DNA of 64,000 nt. It comes from Saccharibacillus sp. O23. Lineage in GTDB: Bacteria; Bacillota; Bacilli; Paenibacillales; Paenibacillaceae. A program made the position numbers and the translations under genes. The notes below the pieces were generated by a model. It was given only the letters and a program-made list of their open reading frames with translations. It was not told the DNA's origin and did not search any database. Each line of letters begins with the position of its first letter. Positions within the stretch are counted from its first letter, which is position 1. The DNA is taken from NCBI RefSeq assembly GCF_002205895.1, contig NZ_NJDE01000019.1:1-64000 (forward strand). The letters run 5' to 3'. Positions 17,650 through 25,678 of this stretch are shown piece by piece.

Positions 17650-18463
17650 CCTCATTAAATCTTCGCAATACGTGCCTAAAGAAGAGTTTGTCAAACTGGA
17701 TCTGCACCGGCACTATGCTTCGAAACACCAGCCTGAAGACGAGCAGAACGGACTTCGGGCTCCGGTTGCCGATCAACAGACGGTTATGCTCAAAGACGAG
17801 ATGATTCGGGACGCCAAAGACTTCGCCGAGCTTCAGATTCGCGAAGCCGCCGATCAAGCGGAACGCATGTTGGCGGAAGCGCAGCAGCAGATCGAACTCT
17901 GGTGGCAGGAAAAGCGGGAGCAGGACGAGCATCTGATCGAAGCGGTCAAATCTCAGGGGTTTCGAGAAGGTTATGAGGAAGGCAAAGCTCAAGCCGAAGC
18001 CGAATTGGCTCTGCGGATGCAGCAGGCGGCCGAAGAAGCGCAAGCGCTGATCCAAGAAGGTGTCAGAACCAAAGAAGAAATGATTCAAGAAGCGGAACCT
18101 TTCCTGGTCGAGCTTAGCACGGCGATCGCGGAGAAAGTCATCGACCGCAAGTTGGCCGACGACGAAGAGCTGACGGTCGGCTTGATCCGTCAGACGCTTT
18201 CCCGGAAAAGAGAACAAGGCACGATCGCTTTGTGCGTAGCGCCTTCGCAATTTTCGATGATCAACTCGGCGCGCGAAGAGCTTGCCATGTCGATCGATTC
18301 GCAAGCCGAACTCGAGATTTTGCCCGATTCCACGGTCAAAGACCGCGGATGCGTGATCCGGTCGAATTTCGGCAGCGTGGATGCCCGAATCGATACTCAG
18401 CTTACCGAGATCAAACGGGAATTGCTCAGATTGGCTCTGCATGAGGAAGGTTCCGGGAACTAG
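17642..18463 (+). CDS. fliH: flagellar assembly protein FliH
   Basis: A 273-residue regulator of the FliI ATPase. The middle is a long glutamate/alanine-rich coiled coil (about residues 55-150) and the C-terminal domain resembles the V-type ATPase E subunit (ELEILPDSTVKDRGCVIRS, FGSVDARIDTQL). I prefer the TTG at 17642, nine bases after GGAGGAG and overlapping the end of fliG; an ATG at 17633 is too near that site. Confidence 0.92.
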   Translation: MSNLIKSSQYVPKEEFVKLDLHRHYASKHQPEDEQNGLRAPVADQQTVMLKDEMIRDAKDFAELQIREAADQAERMLAEAQQQIELWWQEKREQDEHLIEAVKSQGFREGYEEGKAQAEAELALRMQQAAEEAQALIQEGVRTKEEMIQEAEPFLVELSTAIAEKVIDRKLADDEELTVGLIRQTLSRKREQGTIALCVAPSQFSMINSAREELAMSIDSQAELEILPDSTVKDRGCVIRSNFGSVDARIDTQLTEIKRELLRLALHEEGSGN

Positions 18464-18476
18464 AGGAATGCAGGAC

Positions 18477-18573
18477 TTCCTAGTCCGGTCGGAAACCTAT
18501 AGGAATTCCGGTAGGCTGCCGGGTTTTTTTAAATTCAGGAAATAGCACTTTTTAGCCTTAGCGGGTTTTTTAT
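18477..18573 (+). promoter_or_regulatory. unexplained structured element A, before fliI
   Basis: A non-coding element of about 97 nt in the fliH-fliI gap that is related to element B at 23843-23936. Shared 5' part: TTCCTAG, CCGG, GGA(AA)CC-ATAGGAA and CCGG. Shared 3' part: the identical 16-mer ATAGCACTTTTTAGCC (18542-18557) followed by GGG and a T-run. CCTA(gt)CCGG at 18479-18488 can pair with CCGGTAGG at 18508-18515. Two GGG-T6/7 stretches (18521-18530 and 18563-18571) could be weak terminators. TATAAA (18571-18576) and TAGAAT (18581-18586) follow, so promoter activity is also possible. Role unknown. Confidence 0.5.
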
Positions 18574-18637
18574 AAACGTGTAGAATAATCCTTGTAAGCA
18601 TCACCGATAAACATTACAACGAAACGGAGGTGAGAGG

Positions 18638-19957
18638 GTGAAGAAAATTTTGGTCGACAAGTACTTGGATCAGCTCAGGCAGCTCGATCCGATCCGGGTG
18701 AACGGCAAAGTGACGCAGGTCATCGGACTGATGGTCGAATCCGAAGGACCGGACGCAAGCATCGGCGAAGTTTGCTACATTTACCCGACCAAGACGGCCC
18801 CTCCGCTCCAAGCCGAAGTCGTCGGTTTTCGGGACAACAAAGTGCTGCTGATGCCGCTCGGCGAACTGCAGTCGATCGGCCCGGGATGCGACGTGGTCGG
18901 CACGGGCAAGCCGCTGACGGTTCAAGTCGGATCGGAACTGCTGGGCAAAGTGCTCGACGGCCTCGGAAGACCTCTTGACGGCTCGATGCTTCCGGCGAGA
19001 ATGGCGCATGCTTCGACCTTCAACATTCCGAGCAATCCGCTTCAGCGTCCGAGAGTGCACGAGCCGATCAGCGTCGGCGTAAGAGCGATCGACGGACTGC
19101 TGACGATCGGCAAAGGACAGCGGGTCGGCATCTTCGCCGGCTCGGGCGTCGGCAAGAGTACGCTGATGGGGATGATCGCCCGGAACACTTCGGCCGATAT
19201 CAACGTGATCGCGCTGATCGGCGAACGGGGACGCGAAGTGCTGGACTTTATCGAACGGGACCTCGGCCCCGAAGGCTTGGCCCGCTCGGTAGTCATCGTC
19301 GCCACTTCCGACCAGCCCGCGCTGGTCCGGATCAAAGGAGCGTTGATTGCGACCAGCATCGCCGAATATTATCGGGATCGCGGAATGAACGTGATGATGA
19401 TGATGGACTCGGTTACCCGCTACGCGATGGCGCAGCGCGAAGTCGGCCTCGCGGTCGGCGAGCCGCCGGCGATGAGAGGCTATACGCCTTCGGTCTTCGC
19501 CAGCCTGCCCAAGCTTCTCGAACGGGCCGGTACGGGACCGACCGGATCGATCACCGCGTTCTACACGGTACTGGTCGACGGCGACGATATGAACGAACCA
19601 ATCGCCGACGCGGTCCGGGGCATCTTGGACGGACACATCGTCCTCAACCGGGGCATCGCGAACCGCGGACATTTTCCGGCGATCGACGTACTGGCCAGCA
19701 TCAGCCGGGTCATGAAAGACATCTCGCCCGAGATTCAGACCGAAGCGGCGAACAATCTCAAACGGCTGCTCTCGGTATACAAAGAATCGGAAGACCTGAT
19801 CAACATCGGCGCTTACCAACGAGGGTCGAGCGACGAGATCGACGAAGCGATCGAGAATATCCAGCGAATCTGGGATTTCACGAAGCAGAAGGTAAACGAA
19901 AAAACGACGTTGGACGAATCGATAGAACGTTTAATCCAAGAATTCTCAAGGAGCTGA
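18638..19957 (+). CDS. fliI: flagellar export ATPase FliI
   Basis: A 439-residue F1-beta-like ATPase that energises type III export. Walker A AGSGVGKSTLMG is near residue 170, Walker B VMMMMDSVTRYAMAQRE follows, and GEPPAMRGYTPSVFA is a family motif. The GTG start has GGAGGTGA upstream. A 174-bp gap holding element A separates it from fliH, which is unusual in an otherwise tightly packed operon. Confidence 0.97.
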   Translation: MKKILVDKYLDQLRQLDPIRVNGKVTQVIGLMVESEGPDASIGEVCYIYPTKTAPPLQAEVVGFRDNKVLLMPLGELQSIGPGCDVVGTGKPLTVQVGSELLGKVLDGLGRPLDGSMLPARMAHASTFNIPSNPLQRPRVHEPISVGVRAIDGLLTIGKGQRVGIFAGSGVGKSTLMGMIARNTSADINVIALIGERGREVLDFIERDLGPEGLARSVVIVATSDQPALVRIKGALIATSIAEYYRDRGMNVMMMMDSVTRYAMAQREVGLAVGEPPAMRGYTPSVFASLPKLLERAGTGPTGSITAFYTVLVDGDDMNEPIADAVRGILDGHIVLNRGIANRGHFPAIDVLASISRVMKDISPEIQTEAANNLKRLLSVYKESEDLINIGAYQRGSSDEIDEAIENIQRIWDFTKQKVNEKTTLDESIERLIQEFSRS

Positions 19958-19966
19958 CCTTAGGAA

Positions 19967-20413
19967 ATGTTGAAATTCACTTATGCATTCCAAAAAGTCG
20001 TGGATCTCAAAACGAGCGAAAAAAATCATGCGGAAATGCACCTGTCTTCGGCCATCGGACGTTTGCAAGCCGAAGAACAGACGCTGACGCAATTGTCTTC
20101 GGACAAGGATTCGATGGTCGATGCTCTTCAAGACCAAAGCGCGAATACCGTTTCGGCTTCCCAACTCCAACAGATGCAGGATTACATCAGCTATATCGAC
20201 CAATGCATTCTTCAAAAGCGTCAAGATATTCAAACGGCCCAAGTAAAAGTCGAAGAAAAGAAAGAACAGCTCACGACGAAAATGCTGGACGAAAAAGTAT
20301 GGATGCAAGCTCGCGGCAAAGCTTTGGAGTCTTTCCAAAAAGAGGAACTGCTGCGCGAGCAAAACGAGCTTGATGAGATGGCGACCGTTCGTTTCGCCTC
20401 CCGCGCCCATTAA
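19967..20413 (+). CDS. fliJ: flagellar export protein FliJ
   Basis: A 148-residue, almost fully helical coiled-coil protein starting FTYAFQKVVDLKTSEKNHAE. FliJ acts as the central stalk of the FliI ring and as an export chaperone escort. Position directly after fliI and length agree. Preceded by AAGGAGCTGACC. Confidence 0.93.
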   Translation: MLKFTYAFQKVVDLKTSEKNHAEMHLSSAIGRLQAEEQTLTQLSSDKDSMVDALQDQSANTVSASQLQQMQDYISYIDQCILQKRQDIQTAQVKVEEKKEQLTTKMLDEKVWMQARGKALESFQKEELLREQNELDEMATVRFASRAH

Positions 20414-20453
20414 ACCGCAGGCGCGGCCGCAAGAGTAAAGGGAGGAGAAACGT

Positions 20454-21413
20454 ATGGCAAAAACCGAAGTTCAACCTGAGATGGCTCTGGAAGAAGGTTC
20501 GGGCAGCAAAGCCGGTCGAATTCTGTTGTTCGCCGTCCCGATCCTGTTCACCATCGTATTGGTTGGCGTGCTGCTTACCTTATTGAATCCGAGCACTCGC
20601 AATTCGGTGCTGGAGACGGCAAACAAGATTCCTGTTGTCGGCACGATGCTTCCCAAACCGACGTACACGCCGGAACAGCAAGCCGCCATGAAGAAAGAGC
20701 AGCAGAAAGCCAGCGACGAAGCGACGATCAAACAGCTGAAAACGCAGCTGCAGCAAAAAACGACGGAATTGAACGCGGCCAAGCAAAAGCAAGCCAGCAC
20801 TCAAACCGAAGTGGACAGCTTGAAAAAACAGGTCGAAGACGCCAAAGCCGCTCAGAAGAAAGCGGCTGCGGATCAACAAAGCAAAGAAAAACCGAAACCG
20901 AGCGATCAAGTCAGACAGCTCGCCGCCACTTATGCGGCAATGAGCGCCAGCAAGGCGGCTCCGATTCTGGAGACTTTGACCAATGAAGAAATCGCGATGG
21001 TTCTGAACGCGATGGGAACCGAACAACAATCGGCGATCCTGCAAAAGATGACGGCGGACAAAGCGGCCAAAATATCGATCATGCTCAAAAACGCCACGTC
21101 GCCGCAGCAATTGGAGACCGCGGCTAATGCAGCGCGAGCCGCCGCGGACAATGCCGATAAAGCCTCGGCTCAGCCGCAAACCAATTCGACCGGCGGTTCG
21201 TTGAACCAGACGCAGTTGGCTCAAACGTTCAGTTCGATGGATGCTGCAAGCGCGGCAACGCTGCTGGCGCAAATGGCCAAAACCAATCAAGCAAAGGTGC
21301 TGACAATCTTGAAATCGGTAGACGATACGACGCGTTCCGGCATTCTGTCTCAAATGGCCGGCACGGATAGCGAAACGGCCGCTGCTTTGGCCAATAAATT
21401 GATCGGAAGCTAA
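20454..21413 (+). CDS. MotE-family membrane protein (YlxF position)
   Basis: A 319-residue protein with a short cytoplasmic start, one transmembrane helix (about residues 23-43, ILLFAVPILFTIVLVGVLLT), a coiled coil (about 75-150), and two MgtE-N/MotE-like helical repeats: YAAMSASKAAPILETLTNEE and FSSMDAASAATLLAQMAKTN. MotE-type proteins guide the flagellar stator or motor in other bacteria. The place between fliJ and fliK is that of B. subtilis ylxF. AAGGGAGGAG precedes the ATG. Confidence 0.8.
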   Translation: MAKTEVQPEMALEEGSGSKAGRILLFAVPILFTIVLVGVLLTLLNPSTRNSVLETANKIPVVGTMLPKPTYTPEQQAAMKKEQQKASDEATIKQLKTQLQQKTTELNAAKQKQASTQTEVDSLKKQVEDAKAAQKKAAADQQSKEKPKPSDQVRQLAATYAAMSASKAAPILETLTNEEIAMVLNAMGTEQQSAILQKMTADKAAKISIMLKNATSPQQLETAANAARAAADNADKASAQPQTNSTGGSLNQTQLAQTFSSMDAASAATLLAQMAKTNQAKVLTILKSVDDTTRSGILSQMAGTDSETAAALANKLIGS

Positions 21414-21442
21414 TACACTCGAGAGGAGGTGAATAGAGGAAA

Positions 21443-22849
21443 ATGGGAATGACGATTCCGGGAATGTCCACAGGTTCGGCCGCTCCGGCTTCCGGAGCAG
21501 GAGGCGGCAAAGCAGCGGCTTCCGCCACGACTTCGGCTGCCGCCTCGGCAAGCGGCGCGGCGGCGATCTTCGGCCAATCGCTTCAACAACTTATGGGGGC
21601 TGCGGTCGCAGGATCCGAAACAGGTTCCGAAACGCCGGCCAACCCGCTTCTGGCAGCTCTTCAACAACTGATCGCGGCCGCAGGCCAAGTCAGCGGAGAC
21701 GAAAATTCGTCCGCAGAAGGCGACACCAAGCAGTTGGATGCCAAACTCGACGATCTGCTTGAACAGCTCGATTCTTTGGACGGGCAGCTGCAAGAACATC
21801 CCGAACTGATGTCGATGCTGCAAGGATGGATTCAACAAGCGCAAGCTCTTCTGAATCCGCAAGAAGGAGAAGCAGGCGGCGAAACCCAAGCATCCGCGGT
21901 GAACGCGCTGGCTTCCAATCCGGCAACGCTCAAATTCGCGCTTCAAGATACGGTCGTTCAGCTGATCGATATGCAAAAAAGCGATCAAACGGCACCGGAC
22001 ATGAAGGCGCTGGCCCAACAAGCGCTGACCGCTCTCCAACAAACGGTCGAAGAAGTCGGTAAAGAAACGAAGATCAACGCCAAATCGGTCGCGGCTCAAC
22101 AGTCCGCAGGCGTGGTTCAAGGTCAAGAGATCGGAACCGCGGTCAAGAACGATTCGGCAGTCGGCAAAACCGATGCTCAGACGCAGTTGAAATCCGCAGC
22201 CGATCAAACGGTCGTGCAGTCGAAAAGTCAAGCTCAACAAAGCGGCGCAGATACGCAGCAGGGCGACGGAACCGATCAAGACGCTCAGCAGGAACTTAAA
22301 CCGCAAGCTACGATCACGGCGGGCGAATTGGCGCTCCGGGCAAACGGAACGACGCCGGCCAAACCGGTCGAAGCCGTACCTGTACAGCGCATTCCGCAAG
22401 AGGTAGCCAAACTGGCCGTGGATCGATTGGAGATTTTGCGTAAAGAAGGATTTACCGAAGCGAAAATCTCGCTGACGCCGGATCATCTCGGCAAAGTGGA
22501 TATCCGCTTGACGATGCACGCGGGACAGCTTGTCGCCCACTTCGTGACGGAACACGCGATGGCCAAAGATATGCTGGAACAGCAGATGGTACAGCTTCGC
22601 GGAACGCTTCAGAGCCAAGGCATTACGGTAGAGCGGCTCGAAGTAACGCAAAGTTCGTCGCTGCAATCGCAAATGGATCAAAACGGCAATCAGTCCGGAA
22701 ACGGACAGCAGCAAAACGGACGTTCCCGCTCGAGAGAAGAAGCGACCGACGATGCGAGATTGACGGCGGAGCTCGGCGAAGAACTCGGCGAATGGTTAAG
22801 ACAGAAAACAGCAGCACAAAACGGAAGTTCTTTCGTAGCGGAAGCATAA
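21443..22849 (+). CDS. fliK: flagellar hook-length control protein FliK
   Basis: A 468-residue protein with a long Gln/Ala/Ser-rich ruler region (about 1-330) and the conserved FliK C-terminal switch domain: VDRLEILRKEGFTEAKISL, TPDHLGKVDIRLTMHAGQLV and FVTEHAMAKDMLEQQMVQLR. A Gln/Asn-rich tail follows. It measures hook length and triggers the FlhB specificity switch. Position between fliJ/ylxF and flgD is standard. Confidence 0.93.
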   Translation: MGMTIPGMSTGSAAPASGAGGGKAAASATTSAAASASGAAAIFGQSLQQLMGAAVAGSETGSETPANPLLAALQQLIAAAGQVSGDENSSAEGDTKQLDAKLDDLLEQLDSLDGQLQEHPELMSMLQGWIQQAQALLNPQEGEAGGETQASAVNALASNPATLKFALQDTVVQLIDMQKSDQTAPDMKALAQQALTALQQTVEEVGKETKINAKSVAAQQSAGVVQGQEIGTAVKNDSAVGKTDAQTQLKSAADQTVVQSKSQAQQSGADTQQGDGTDQDAQQELKPQATITAGELALRANGTTPAKPVEAVPVQRIPQEVAKLAVDRLEILRKEGFTEAKISLTPDHLGKVDIRLTMHAGQLVAHFVTEHAMAKDMLEQQMVQLRGTLQSQGITVERLEVTQSSSLQSQMDQNGNQSGNGQQQNGRSRSREEATDDARLTAELGEELGEWLRQKTAAQNGSSFVAEA

Positions 22850-22870
22850 TTCAGTCAGGAGGTTCTGTCA

Positions 22871-23473
22871 TTGGCAAACGAATCCGTTTCAACGACAAAT
22901 ATCTGGCCCAACTATTCTAAAGAAAACGTTCAGAAAGCGGCGGCCGCGTCTAAAAAAGAGAGCGATTCGGCGACGATGGGCAAAGACCAGTTCATGACCA
23001 TCTTGATCGCGCAGCTTAAAAACCAAGATCCGTTGTCTCCGATGGACAATTCGCAGTTTACGGCTCAGATGGCCCAGTTCTCCTCGCTGGAGCAGCTGAT
23101 GAACATGTCTACCCAGTTGACTCAAATGAACGCTTCGATGGGCACGGCGTCTCAATTGATCGGTCAGAAGATCACTTGGTACGACACGGAAACCAAAAAT
23201 TATTTGACGGGCGACGTAACTTCGGTTCTGCAAAAAGACGGTAAAATGTTTGCGGCGGTCGATAGTTATCTGGTTCCTGTAAACGACATTACCGTGATCG
23301 AAAAAGCGGACGCGGGCAATAAAACGCCGACAACCGATTCGACGGATAAAGCCGCGACTCAAGCGGCGGCTCAGAGCGCTTCCGCTCCGGAAACGAAATC
23401 GGATGCCGCGCAGACTTCCCAAGAGGAGGCCGCGAGCACGACCGAGTCCGGCGATAGCGGAGGTGTAAAATGA
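22871..23473 (+). CDS. flgD: flagellar hook capping protein FlgD
   Basis: A 200-residue hook scaffold. Signature MGKDQFMTILIAQLKNQDPLSPMDNSQFTAQMAQFSSLEQL is visible in sections around residues 35-75. The TTG start at 22871 is eight bases after AGGAGG. The C-terminal 50 residues are Ala/Thr/Ser-rich and probably disordered. As in Bacillus it lacks the Ig-like domain of enterobacterial FlgD. Confidence 0.94.
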   Translation: MANESVSTTNIWPNYSKENVQKAAAASKKESDSATMGKDQFMTILIAQLKNQDPLSPMDNSQFTAQMAQFSSLEQLMNMSTQLTQMNASMGTASQLIGQKITWYDTETKNYLTGDVTSVLQKDGKMFAAVDSYLVPVNDITVIEKADAGNKTPTTDSTDKAATQAAAQSASAPETKSDAAQTSQEEAASTTESGDSGGVK

Positions 23474-23474
23474 A

Positions 23475-23849
23475 ATGAATGATCCGATTCGCGTAGGCCA
23501 GCTGTATCCGAGCAAGATTCCGCCAGCGGTTTCACGAAATCAGGCCGGCAAACCGGCAAACGGAGAAGCGTTCCAATCCGTTCTGGACGAGCAGCTGTTG
23601 AAGTTCAGCGGACACGCTTCGAAAAGGCTGGAACAGCGAGGCATTCAGCTTAATTCCGAACAACTCCGCAAGATCGGCAGCGCGATCGACAAAGCCGCAG
23701 CCAAAGGATCCAAAGAGTCGCTGCTGCTCATGCAGGACATGGCTCTTATCGTAAACGTCAAAAATCGAACGGTCGTTACGGCCGTGGATGAAAATTCAAT
23801 GAAAAACAATGTATTCACGCAGATCGACAGTGCAGTCATTGTTTCCTAG
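23475..23849 (+). CDS. flagellar operon protein, TIGR02530 family
   Basis: A 124-residue protein of the small Firmicute family found between flgD and the hook gene. Recognisable phrases are FSGHASKRLEQRGIQLN and LLMQDMALIVNVKNRTVVTAVD. It lacks signal peptide and membrane segments. Function unknown; conserved linkage suggests hook assembly. ATG 23475 overlaps no upstream gene but shares the GGAGGTG at the end of flgD. The stop codon lies inside the start of element B. Confidence 0.85.
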   Translation: MNDPIRVGQLYPSKIPPAVSRNQAGKPANGEAFQSVLDEQLLKFSGHASKRLEQRGIQLNSEQLRKIGSAIDKAAAKGSKESLLLMQDMALIVNVKNRTVVTAVDENSMKNNVFTQIDSAVIVS

Positions 23850-23936
23850 CTAGACCGGCTGGACCGATAGGAAGCCGGATCGCCGCCGAACGCATGACGC
23901 GGTGAAAGATAGCACTTTTTAGCCGGGATTTTTCAT
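23843..23936 (+). promoter_or_regulatory. unexplained structured element B, before the hook gene
   Basis: A 94-nt element related to element A (18477-18573). The 5' hairpin CCGGCT (23855-23860), loop GGACCGATAGGA, AGCCGG (23873-23878) corresponds to the A hairpin, with changes in the stem and conservation in the loop. The 3' part has the identical 16-mer ATAGCACTTTTTAGCC (23909-23924) and GGGATTTTTCAT. The AGCCGG at 23921-23926 could also pair with 23855-23860, giving two mutually exclusive folds. TATAAA follows at 23941. Role unknown. Confidence 0.5.
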
Positions 23937-24013
23937 GGAATATAAAGTAAAATGTAAAAAGATCAAATCTGCTGAAAAAATCAAATTGACGAAATCATAG
24001 GAGGAATCATCTA

Positions 24014-24835
24014 ATGTTGAGATCCATGTATTCGGGCGTGTCGGGCATGAAAGGCTTCCAAACGAAACTCGACGTCATCGGCAACAATATCGCGAACGTC
24101 AACACGACCGGATTCAAAGCTTCCCGCGTTATGTTCAAGGATATTCTCAGTCAGACTTCCGCAGGCGCAACGGCTCCGGGGGATGCAAACGGCGGTTCCA
24201 ACGCCAAGCAAATCGGTCTGGGTGTTTCGATCGGTTCTATCGACACTCTGCATCTCGCTGGTAGCGCGATGACGACGAACAATCCTACCGACTTGCGGAT
24301 CGACGGAGACGGATTCTTTGCAGTATCGCTGACCGGAGAAGACGGCGGAGACAATTTTTTGACTAGAGCCGGCGATTTCCATGTGGATGGAAACGGTGAT
24401 TTGGTAAATGGGGACGGATTATATGTTCTTAACACAGGTGGCACCAAGATCAATATCCCTGCAGGGTCGAAGTCTTCGATCGGCAGTGACGGAACAGTTA
24501 CGATTCGAGACGCGGCAGGGGAAATCAATACGGAAAACCGTATCGCAGTCGTTGTCGTACGAAACCCTGAAGGGTTGGAAAAGGCCGGCGGCAATCTGTA
24601 TCGGGTAGGACAGAATGCGATGGCACCGGGAGAAACGATTTCGCTCGAAGCTGGAGCCGACGGCGCTAACGCGCAAGCAGGCGGTATCGTAGCCGGCCAA
24701 CTCGAAATGTCGAACGTCGACCTGACGGGCGAATTCACCGAGATGATTACCGCTCAGCGCGGTTTCCAAGCCAACTCCAGAATCATCACCACGTCCGACG
24801 AAATTCTCCAAGAAGTTGTCAACCTGAAACGATAA
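24014..24835 (+). CDS. flagellar hook protein (FlgE/FlgG-type, short)
   Basis: A 273-residue axial protein beginning MLRSMYSGVSGMKGFQTKLD with IGNNIANVNTTGFKASR, and ending with the hook/rod C-terminal helix FTEMITAQRGFQANSRIITTSDEILQEVV in sections. In Bacillus the hook gene at this place is of this short type and is called flgE, although many annotations say flgG. No longer FlgE is present in the window. AGGAGGAATC precedes the ATG. Confidence 0.9.
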   Translation: MLRSMYSGVSGMKGFQTKLDVIGNNIANVNTTGFKASRVMFKDILSQTSAGATAPGDANGGSNAKQIGLGVSIGSIDTLHLAGSAMTTNNPTDLRIDGDGFFAVSLTGEDGGDNFLTRAGDFHVDGNGDLVNGDGLYVLNTGGTKINIPAGSKSSIGSDGTVTIRDAAGEINTENRIAVVVVRNPEGLEKAGGNLYRVGQNAMAPGETISLEAGADGANAQAGGIVAGQLEMSNVDLTGEFTEMITAQRGFQANSRIITTSDEILQEVVNLKR

Positions 24836-24906
24836 GAGGAATGAATAGCGGCGCATCGGCCGGCTGATCCAAGCCGCCTTTGCGCCAGCTTTACGGGAGG
24901 AAAACC

Positions 24907-25131
24907 ATGATTCCAGTGACTCGTTTGAACGGCTCGCCGCTCTGGCTTAACGCGCTGCAAATCGAGATGGTCGAAGAAACGCCCGACACTTATGTTACGC
25001 TGGTTAACGGCAAACGCATGATCGTGCTTGAAAAAGCCGCCGACGTGGTTAAGCTGATGACCGAATATTACGCCGCGATCGGGCTTCACACCGCTTCGAT
25101 CAAAGTGCAAAACGTGGGGGAAGAAGAATGA
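24907..25131 (+). CDS. FlbD family flagellar protein (SwrD)
   Basis: A 74-residue FlbD-type protein starting MIPVTRLNGSPLWLNALQIE with the family phrases TPDTYVTLVNGK and VLEKAADVVKLMTEYY. In B. subtilis the equivalent gene (swrD) raises flagellar power for swarming. The ATG at 24907 follows ACGGGAGGAAAACC. It overlaps fliL by four bases. Confidence 0.92.
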   Translation: MIPVTRLNGSPLWLNALQIEMVEETPDTYVTLVNGKRMIVLEKAADVVKLMTEYYAAIGLHTASIKVQNVGEEE

Positions 25132-25595
25132 AGAAACTTTTGCCGTGGCTGATTACGATGTTATTGGCCATCACGCTTATCGTCGTAGCCGTTTTCTTGG
25201 TATTCGGCAATAACGATAAGGAAACGACCGCATCGGGAGAAAAGAAACCCGAAGCCAAACAGGAGAAAAAACTGTCCGCCAAAGAAATCGTGGCCGTCAG
25301 CTCCGATATGACCGACATCAAGACTAACCTTTCGGACGCTTCCTTTATCGTCCAAGTCGATTTCTCGTTCCAACTCGACAGCGCCAAAACCAAAGCGGAA
25401 TTCGACGAAATCAAAGAAATTACGGTAAAGCCGATCGTTTTGATGACGCTGGCCGATATGACGCCGGAAAGCTTGAGCACCGTCAAAGGAAAAACGCAGT
25501 TGAATACCAAGCTTAAAAATCTGATCAACAAATCGCTGCCCGAAGGCGAAGTGGTCAGCGTGAATATCACGAACTTCTTGCTGGCTACGATCTGA
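25128..25595 (+). CDS. fliL: flagellar basal-body associated protein FliL
   Basis: A 155-residue single-pass membrane protein: helix at about residues 5-26 (LPWLITMLLAITLIVVAVFL), a lysine/glutamate-rich linker, then the external FliL domain ending LINKSLPEGEVVSVNITNFL. It supports stator function. It overlaps the flbD stop by ATGA. Confidence 0.93.
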   Translation: MKKLLPWLITMLLAITLIVVAVFLVFGNNDKETTASGEKKPEAKQEKKLSAKEIVAVSSDMTDIKTNLSDASFIVQVDFSFQLDSAKTKAEFDEIKEITVKPIVLMTLADMTPESLSTVKGKTQLNTKLKNLINKSLPEGEVVSVNITNFLLATI

Positions 25596-25678
25596 TTCGC
25601 CCGGCCGGCAGACGGATCGCATGAGTTACAAGCCGTACCGTCAGGGACGGCTGTATCTATTGGGAGGGGGTGAAAGGT

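Noticed and set aside
18477-18530. Element A as a class I c-di-GMP (GEMM) riboswitch
   Set aside because: TCCGGTAGG followed by a GC-rich GGG-T stretch resembles the 3' side of GEMM RNAs, but the hallmark GGCAAACC and GACGCAAAGC segments are absent upstream, and element B does not share the resemblance.
24014-24835. Missing hook gene (only a FlgG-like protein present)
   Set aside because: The short FlgG-like protein at this locus is the hook protein in Bacillus, so nothing is missing.
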